From the NCBI RefSeq assembly GCF_014650955.1, contig NZ_BMVY01000022.1:1-64000 (forward strand): a stretch of 64,000 nucleotides of DNA, read 5' to 3'. Below the pieces are notes generated by a model. That model was not told the origin of the DNA. It ran no database searches and worked only from the letters and a program-made list of their open reading frames with translations. Positions 58,903 through 64,000 of the stretch are shown here, in pieces (position 1 is the first letter of the stretch; every line of letters starts with the position of its first letter). The stretch comes from Streptomyces tauricus. GTDB taxonomy: Bacteria > Actinomycetota > Actinomycetes > Streptomycetales > Streptomycetaceae. A program made the position numbers and the translations under genes.

Positions 58903-59364
58903 GTGCCACGTACAAGGAAGAGGGCCGCCGGGGCGGGAGGACTGGTCGCCGTGCTGGCGCTGACCTGCCTGGGGTGCGGGGTGGGGGAGACGGCGCCCGC
59001 CGTACGCGACGAAGGTGAGGCCGTGCGGGCGGCGGTGAAGGTCCCCTGCCGGGAGGCGCTGCGGTTCGCGGACCAGGAGCGGCTGCCCGCCGGGGCGAAG
59101 GACGCCGTCTGCGTGACGCAGCACGGCATCGACACGCTGTACGACATCCGGTTCCGGATCGGCCGAACCGACCTCGACACCTGGCTGGCCGACAGCTACC
59201 CCGATCTGGAGTTGCGTACGGACTGCGTCCAGGAGAGCGCCGACCGCTGCGGGCTCCTGACCCTTGAGCCGTACGCCGAAGGTGGCGCCGTCGCGGTGGA
59301 GTTGACGGTGCGGGACGGGAGCGACGGCCGGGCCCTCGTGCACTACCGGCCCTTCAACACGTGA
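58903..59364 (+). CDS. Small putative lipoprotein/exported protein
   Basis: 153-aa protein with a basic N-terminus (PRTRKRAAGAGG) and a hydrophobic segment ending LTCLGCG, a possible but imperfect lipobox. The mature part has four more Cys (C64, C88, C134, C142 by approximate count) that may form disulfides, and a TLYDIRFRIGRTDLDTWL core. GTG 58903 follows GGAGGGG by five bases. No family is recognised. It is convergent with the FadD gene that follows. Confidence 0.72.
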   Translation: MPRTRKRAAGAGGLVAVLALTCLGCGVGETAPAVRDEGEAVRAAVKVPCREALRFADQERLPAGAKDAVCVTQHGIDTLYDIRFRIGRTDLDTWLADSYPDLELRTDCVQESADRCGLLTLEPYAEGGAVAVELTVRDGSDGRALVHYRPFNT

Positions 59365-59373
59365 CCAGGCCGC

Positions 59374-60993
59374 TCAGCGGGCGGCCTCCGCCGCCACCGA
59401 CCGTGCCCACCGGTAGTCCGCCTTGCCGCTCGGGGACCGCTGGATGGAGTCCGTGATCACCAGCTGGCGCGGGATCTTGTAGCCCGCCAGCTGTGTACGG
59501 CAGTGGGTCTGGATCTCGTCCAGGGAAGGCCGCCCCCCGCCCTCGCGCAGCTGCACCACGGCCGCCACATGGTTGCCCCAGGTCTCGTCGGGCACTCCGG
59601 CCACCAGTGCGTCGTACACGTCGGGGTGGGACTTGAGCGCCTGCTCGACCTCCTCCGGATACACCTTCTCCCCACCGGTGTTGATGCACTGCGAACCGCG
59701 GCCCAGGACGGTGACGACGCCCTCCTCGTCGACGGTCGCCATGTCGCCGAGCAGCACCCATCGCTCGCCGTCCTTCTCGAAGAAGGTCTCGGCGGTCTTC
59801 CTCGGGTCGTTGTAGTACCCGAGCGGCACGTGTCCGCGCTGCGCGATGCGGCCGGGCTCACCGACGGCGACCGGCTCGTACGTCGCCGGGTCCACCACCT
59901 GTGTACGGGAGTTGACCTGGATGCGGAAGCCGCGCCCGGGGCCCGAGTCGGCGGTCGCCGTGCCGTTGAAACCGGACTCCGAGGAGCCGAAGTTGTTGAG
60001 CAGCGTCACGTTCGGCACGAGGGCCTGGAACTGTGCGCGCACCGTCTCGGACATGATCGCGCCGGACGAGGAGACGCTGAACAGGGAGGAGCAGTCGGTG
60101 CCCTTCATGGGTCCGTTCAGTGCGTCGATCAGGGGACGCAGCATCGCGTCGCCGACCAGCGACACACTGGTCACCCGCTCCTTCTCGATGGTCCGCAGTA
60201 CCTTCTCCGGCACGAACTTGCTGTGGATGACGATGCGTTGGCCGAAGTTGAAGCCGATGAAGGCGGTGAGGGTCGAGGTGCCGTGCATCAGCGGAGCCGT
60301 GGGGAAGAAGGTGATCCCGTCGCCGCCGGCCGCCACCCGCTCGGCGAGCTCCTCCGGCTTCTTCACCGGCTCCCCGGTCGGCGCGCCGCCGCCCAACCCC
60401 GAGTAGAACAAGTCCTCCTGACGCCACATCACTCCCTTCGGCATCCCGGTCGTGCCACCGGTGTAGATGATGAACTGGTCGTCGCCCGACCGGGCCGGAA
60501 AGCCCCGCCCGGGGGATCCGACGGCCTCGGCGGCCGTGAAGTCCAGTGCGGGCAGCGGAGGCGCGTCCGGGGCCGGTTCCCCCACCCGCACGAGGAGGCG
60601 CAGAGCCGGGGTGCGCGGCAGGGCGGCCGACACCCGTTCGGTGAACTCCGCGTCGAAGACCAGCGCGACCAGGTCGGCGTCCTGGTAGAGGTAGACCAAC
60701 TCCTCCTCGACATAGCGGTAGTTGACGTTGACCGGCACGATCCGTGCCTTCAGGCACGCCAGGACGGTCTGCAGGTACTCGACGCCGTTGTAGAGGTGCA
60801 GTCCGAGGTGCTCACCGGGGCGGATACCGCTGTCGATCAGCTGGTGGGCGACCCGGTTGGCCGCCGCGTCCAGCTCCGCGTAGGTGAGGCGGCGCTCGGC
60901 TCCCGTACCGGGATGGTCGATGTGGACCAGCGCCTCACGGTCGGGGACCACGTCGACGACCGACTCGAACAGGTCGGCAAGGTTGTACTCCAC
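59374..60993 (-). CDS. Acyl-CoA synthetase (FadD2-like)
   Basis: 539-aa ANL ligase. P-loop FIIYTGGTTGMPKGVMWRQEDLFYSG, FFPTAPLMHGTSTL, SSSGAIMSETVRAQF, NNFGSSESGFNG, GDMATVDEEGVVTVLGRGSQCINTGGEKVYPEEVEQAL, and catalytic Lys in SPSGKADYRWAR. The GGTTGMPKGVMWRQ variant is typical of the actinobacterial long-chain/sterol FadD group. GTG 60993 has GGAGGAG directly upstream. It is divergent from the enoyl-CoA hydratase gene, sharing a region with a TetR-like dyad and a near-KstR box. Confidence 0.92.
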   Translation of the reverse strand: MEYNLADLFESVVDVVPDREALVHIDHPGTGAERRLTYAELDAAANRVAHQLIDSGIRPGEHLGLHLYNGVEYLQTVLACLKARIVPVNVNYRYVEEELVYLYQDADLVALVFDAEFTERVSAALPRTPALRLLVRVGEPAPDAPPLPALDFTAAEAVGSPGRGFPARSGDDQFIIYTGGTTGMPKGVMWRQEDLFYSGLGGGAPTGEPVKKPEELAERVAAGGDGITFFPTAPLMHGTSTLTAFIGFNFGQRIVIHSKFVPEKVLRTIEKERVTSVSLVGDAMLRPLIDALNGPMKGTDCSSLFSVSSSGAIMSETVRAQFQALVPNVTLLNNFGSSESGFNGTATADSGPGRGFRIQVNSRTQVVDPATYEPVAVGEPGRIAQRGHVPLGYYNDPRKTAETFFEKDGERWVLLGDMATVDEEGVVTVLGRGSQCINTGGEKVYPEEVEQALKSHPDVYDALVAGVPDETWGNHVAAVVQLREGGGRPSLDEIQTHCRTQLAGYKIPRQLVITDSIQRSPSGKADYRWARSVAAEAAR

Positions 60994-61160
60994 CGCTCCT
61001 CCAGACCCCGGCAAGCAGAGACGGACATCGACGTGCGCCGAGACGAGCATGGGACGCATGGGGCGTATCGGACGCGCATCGATGCATGGACGTGCGTCAT
61101 CGCTTCGCCGGTCATCAGAGCAAAGCCCGCCACAACTGTGAAGGGTCCGCGCAGAAGAAA

Positions 61161-61177
61161 TCTGACTGCCTGTCAGA
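61161..61177. promoter_or_regulatory. TCTGAC-TGCCT-GTCAGA dyad in fadD/echA divergent promoter
   Basis: Perfect 6-bp arms with 5-base centre, midway between GTG 60993 and ATG 61242. The geometry suits a TetR-type repressor controlling both genes. Confidence 0.55.
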
Positions 61178-61204
61178 AAACCCTTGAACTGCTTCGGCGC
61201 CTCC

Positions 61205-61218
61205 TGCAACCTGTTCTC
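61205..61218. promoter_or_regulatory. Near-consensus KstR-type box
   Basis: TGCAACCTGTTCTC matches TnnAACnnGTTnnA except the last base. It lies 24 bp upstream of the enoyl-CoA hydratase ATG. Together with the perfect box at 32940 it hints at sterol-linked regulation. Confidence 0.4.
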
Positions 61219-61241
61219 GTTCCTGAGACGGGAGGACGGCT

Positions 61242-62042
61242 ATGGGTGGGACGGAACACCTCACCGTGCAGCGCGAAGGCGCCACACTGGTGCTCACGCT
61301 CAACAGGCCCGAGGCCAAGAACGCGCTCTCGCTGCCGATGCTGGTCGGCCTGTACGACGGCTGGATCGAGGCCGACGAGGACGACGCCGTCCGCTCGATC
61401 GTCCTGACCGGGGCGGGCGGCGTGTTCTGCGCGGGCATGGACCTCAAGGCCCTCGCGGGCAAGGGGATGGCGGGGCAGCAGCACCGGGAGCGCCTCACGG
61501 CCGACCCCGATCTGCACTGGAAGGCGATGCTGCGGCACCACCGGCCGCGTAAACCCGTGATCGCCGCGGTCGAGGGCCACTGTGTGGCCGGCGGCACCGA
61601 GATCCTCCAGGGGACCGACATCCGGGTCGCGGGGGAGTCCGCCACGTTCGGACTCTTCGAGGTGCGGCGCGGACTGTTTCCGATCGGCGGCTCGACGGTG
61701 CGGCTCCAGCGGCAGATCCCGCGTACGCACGCGCTGGAGATGCTGCTGACCGGGCGGCCGTACTCGGCGCGGGAGGCCGCCGGCATCGGGCTGATCGGGC
61801 ATGTCGTGCCCGACGGGACCGCGCTGGAGAAGGCGCTGAACATCGCCGAGCAGGTCAATGCGTGCGGGCCGCTCGCCGTCGAGGCGGTGAAGGCGTCCGT
61901 GTACGAGACCGCCGAGATGAGCGAGTCCGAGGGGCTTGCCGCCGAGCTGAAGCGGGGGTGGCCGGTGTTCGACACCGCCGATGCGAAGGAGGGGGCGCGG
62001 GCCTTCGCCGAGCGGCGGGCCGCGGTGTACCGGCGGGAGTGA
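61242..62042 (+). CDS. Enoyl-CoA hydratase/isomerase family protein
   Basis: 266-aa crotonase-fold enzyme. Conserved NRPEAKNALSLPM, the oxyanion-hole segments GVFCAGMDLKAL and AVEGHCVAGGTEIL, the second-acid region LFEVRRGLFPIGGSTVRLQRQIP, and C-terminal trimer helix. It probably hydrates an enoyl-CoA produced by an acyl-CoA dehydrogenase. ATG 61242 follows GGGAGGA by six bases. It is the first gene of a forward unit with the DUF35 protein and the thiolase-like protein. Confidence 0.93.
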   Translation: MGGTEHLTVQREGATLVLTLNRPEAKNALSLPMLVGLYDGWIEADEDDAVRSIVLTGAGGVFCAGMDLKALAGKGMAGQQHRERLTADPDLHWKAMLRHHRPRKPVIAAVEGHCVAGGTEILQGTDIRVAGESATFGLFEVRRGLFPIGGSTVRLQRQIPRTHALEMLLTGRPYSAREAAGIGLIGHVVPDGTALEKALNIAEQVNACGPLAVEAVKASVYETAEMSESEGLAAELKRGWPVFDTADAKEGARAFAERRAAVYRRE

Positions 62043-62167
62043 CGTGCCGTCGGCAGGCCCGTACGCAGCCGCGGGCCCGTTGTGGCCGGCCACGCGGTTC
62101 CCCGCGTCCCTGGAGGGGCGCTGCCCCCGACCGGGGTCGAAAGTCCCCCGTGTGTGAGGAGATCCCC

Positions 62168-63121
62168 GTGCCAGAAGTGCTCAAAGCTCCCCTCGTCGTC
62201 GAGTTTCCCTTCACCCGGTCCCTCGGGCCCGTCCAGAGCGCGTTCCTCACCGGGCTGCGCGAGCGCGTCGTCCTGGGAGTGCGGACCGCCGACGGGCGCA
62301 CTCTGGTGCCGCCCGTCGAGTACGACCCCGTCACCTCGCGGGAGTTGAGCGAGCTCGTCGAGGTCGCGGCCACCGGGACCGTCACCACCTGGGCCTGGAA
62401 CCACGAACCCCGCCGGGGGCAGCCGCTGGACCGGCCGTTCGCCTGGGTGCTGGTGCGGCTCGACGGCGCCGACACCGCCCTTCTGCACGCGCTCGACGTC
62501 CCCGGTGGGCCCGACTCCGTGCACACCGGTCTGCGTGTCCGGGTCCGCTGGGCCGGGGAACGCTCAGGTGCCATCACGGACATCGCCTGCTTCGAGCCGT
62601 ACGAGCCGGCCACCGACGAGACCTTCGCACCGGGCGGTCACGACGGGCGGTTCGAGGATCTGGTGACCGGCATCGTCGCGCCCGCCCGGCTCGACTACAC
62701 GTACTCGCCGGGTCGCGCGCAGACCGCCTACATCCAGGCGCTCGCCGAGCGGCGGGTCGTCGGGGAGCGCTGTCCGTCGTGCCGCAAGGTGTACGTCCCG
62801 CCGAGGGGTGCGTGCCCCACATGTGGTGTGGCCACAGCAGAACGGGTCGAGGTGGGTCCTCGCGGCACAGTGACGACCTACTGCATCGTCAACATCAAGG
62901 CGAAGAACCTCGACATCGAAGTGCCCTACGTCTACGCGCACATCGCCCTCGACGGCGCCGACCTCGCCCTGCACGGCCGGATCGCCGGCATCCCCTACGA
63001 CCAGGTGCGCATGGGGCTGCGGGTCGAACCGGTGTGGTCGGACGAGGGCGGCCACCCCGACCACTACCGGCCCACCGGCGAACCCGACGCGGACTACGAG
63101 ACGTACAAGGAGCTGGTGTAG
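62168..63121 (+). CDS. DUF35 OB-fold/Zn-ribbon protein (ChsH2/acyl-CoA-associated type)
   Basis: 317-aa protein with two halves. The N-terminal ~180 residues form a hot-dog/OB-like domain (FPFTRSLGPVQSAFLTGLRERVVLGVRTADGRTLVPPVEYDP). Next comes a zinc ribbon C202-x2-C205 and C216-x2-C219 (CPSCRKVYVPPRGACPTCG), then a C-terminal OB fold (VTTYCIVNIKAKNL; VPYVYAHIALDGADLALHGRI). DUF35 proteins pair with thiolase-like lipid-transfer proteins in sterol side-chain removal; here that partner gene follows immediately. GTG 62168 behind GAGGAG. Confidence 0.9.
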   Translation: MPEVLKAPLVVEFPFTRSLGPVQSAFLTGLRERVVLGVRTADGRTLVPPVEYDPVTSRELSELVEVAATGTVTTWAWNHEPRRGQPLDRPFAWVLVRLDGADTALLHALDVPGGPDSVHTGLRVRVRWAGERSGAITDIACFEPYEPATDETFAPGGHDGRFEDLVTGIVAPARLDYTYSPGRAQTAYIQALAERRVVGERCPSCRKVYVPPRGACPTCGVATAERVEVGPRGTVTTYCIVNIKAKNLDIEVPYVYAHIALDGADLALHGRIAGIPYDQVRMGLRVEPVWSDEGGHPDHYRPTGEPDADYETYKELV

Positions 63122-64000
63122 ATGCCCGCGCCCAGGCCGCTCAGGGACATCGCCGTCGTCGCCTTCGCGCAGACCGACCACCGGCGCACCAGCGACGAAC
63201 TCTCCGAGGTGGAGATGCTCATGCCGGTCCTGCACCAGGTGCTGGCGCAGACCGGGATGAGGACCAGCGACATCGGCTTCACCTGCTCCGGCTCCACGGA
63301 CTATCTCGCGGGCCGGGCCTTCTCCTTCACCATGGCCCTCGACGGCGTGGGGGCCTGGCCGCCGATCTCCGAGTCGCACGTGGAGATGGACGGCGCGTGG
63401 GCCCTGTACGAGGCCTGGACGAAGCTCCTCACCGGCGACGCGGACACCGCGCTGGTGTACGCGTACGGCAAGTCGTCCCCCGGCTCCGTACGCGATGTGC
63501 TGACCCGGCAGCTCGACCCGTACTACGTGGCGCCCCTGTGGCCCGACTCCGTCGCCCTGGCCGCCCTCCAGGCGCAGGCGCTCATCGACGCGGGCGACAC
63601 GGACGAACCGGCGCTCGCCGCCGTCGCCACCCGCAGCCGGGCCGCCGCCGCCGGCAACTCCCATGCGCAGCTGCGCGGTTCGGTGCCGCGGGGCGAGTAC
63701 GCCGTGTACCCCCTGCGCACCGGGGACTGTCCGCCCATCGGTGACGGAGCGGCCGCCGTCATCCTCGCCGCGGGGGAGCGGGCCCGTGAACTGTGCGAAC
63801 GGCCCGCCTGGATACGGGGCATCGACCACCGCATCGAGGCGCACGGCCTGGGGGTACGGGATCTGACCGACTCGCCGTCCACGCGGCTGGCGGCGGAACA
63901 CGCCGGGGTCTTCGAACGGCCCGTCGACACCGCCGAGTTGCATGCGCCCTTCACCTCCCAGGAGGTGGTGCTGCGCAAAGCCCTGCGGCTGGACGAGGGT
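63122..64000 (+). CDS. Lipid-transfer protein / thiolase-like aldolase (Ltp2-type), 3' partial
   Basis: At least 293 aa, running off the window. Thiolase fold without a canonical acyl-cysteine context: IAVVAFAQTDHRRTSDELSEVEML, FTCSGSTDYLAGRAFSFTMALDGVG, ALVYAYGKSSPGS, and GDGAAAVILAAGERA. The SGSTDYLAGRAFSF segment is typical of the Ltp group that, with a DUF35 partner, cleaves sterol side-chain beta-hydroxyacyl-CoA by retro-aldol reaction. ATG 63122 overlaps the DUF35 stop by one base, giving tight coupling of the predicted complex. Confidence 0.9.
   Translation, partial: MPAPRPLRDIAVVAFAQTDHRRTSDELSEVEMLMPVLHQVLAQTGMRTSDIGFTCSGSTDYLAGRAFSFTMALDGVGAWPPISESHVEMDGAWALYEAWTKLLTGDADTALVYAYGKSSPGSVRDVLTRQLDPYYVAPLWPDSVALAALQAQALIDAGDTDEPALAAVATRSRAAAAGNSHAQLRGSVPRGEYAVYPLRTGDCPPIGDGAAAVILAAGERARELCERPAWIRGIDHRIEAHGLGVRDLTDSPSTRLAAEHAGVFERPVDTAELHAPFTSQEVVLRKALRLDEG

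Overview
The window is about 72% GC with strong third-position G/C bias. It has ATGA/GTGA-coupled operons, leaderless-looking starts, GGAGG-type ribosome sites, Tat-dependent secreted glycosidases, MmyB-like XRE regulators and MMPL pumps. All of this points to a Streptomyces or close relative. It reads as a chromosomal stretch rich in accessory and catabolic genes. I saw no rRNA, tRNA, transposase, integrase or CRISPR array.

Layout. 1-1.6 kb: 5'-partial Ala/Glu/Arg-rich protein of unknown function. 1.8-3.0: membrane-anchored metallophosphoesterase. 3.3-6.1: a perfect 19-bp inverted repeat followed by a coupled operon (membrane protein, winged-helix regulator, ABC-2 ATPase and permease). 6.1-12.9: a headless SDR remnant, an MMPL transporter, two MmyB-type XRE regulators around an intact SDR, and a SnoaL-like protein. 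13.1-20.0: two convergent operons, MFS pump + FAD monooxygenase (+ strand) and MMPL pump + histidine kinase + response regulator (- strand). Both start from near-duplicate 160-bp upstream regions in inverted orientation. 20.1-25.4: alpha-galactoside uptake and use (binding lipoprotein, two permeases, an internally deleted PfkB kinase, MelA-type GH4). 26.0-29.2: ATP-grasp protein, siderophore-interacting flavoprotein under a multi-half-site operator, and a hypothetical protein. 29.4-32.2: secreted GH43-like/AbfB protein and PL9-like pectate lyase. 32.5-32.9: Cys-rich four-helix protein of the copper-storage type.

33.0-37.9: an acyl-CoA dehydrogenase behind a perfect KstR-type box, convergent with a complete toluene-4-monooxygenase-like operon (alpha, gamma, Rieske ferredoxin, effector, beta). 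The alpha and gamma genes each carry a one-base frameshift. 38.6-40.9: soluble Ser/Thr kinase with TPRs. 41.0-46.1: a kynureninase lacking its N-terminal third, a DHA2 exporter, an aromatic FAD hydroxylase and tryptophan 2,3-dioxygenase, which looks like a kynurenine-branch cluster. 46.2-48.8: a frameshifted SDR and a phytoene-desaturase-like flavoprotein ending at a T-tailed terminator. 48.9-50.7: Tat-secreted serine hydrolase.

50.9-64.0: acyl-CoA catabolism. It holds a nitronate-monooxygenase-family protein, two acyl-CoA synthetases, a membrane sulfatase-fold enzyme, PaaK with a PaaR-like dyad, a third FadD divergent from an enoyl-CoA hydratase, a DUF35/Zn-ribbon protein and a 3'-partial lipid-transfer thiolase. 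The composition resembles actinobacterial sterol/aromatic side-chain degradation.

Six broken or shortened genes (two SDRs, PfkB, kynureninase, monooxygenase alpha and gamma) occur in 64 kb. The one-base lesions could be real decay or assembly errors and should be judged against raw reads.
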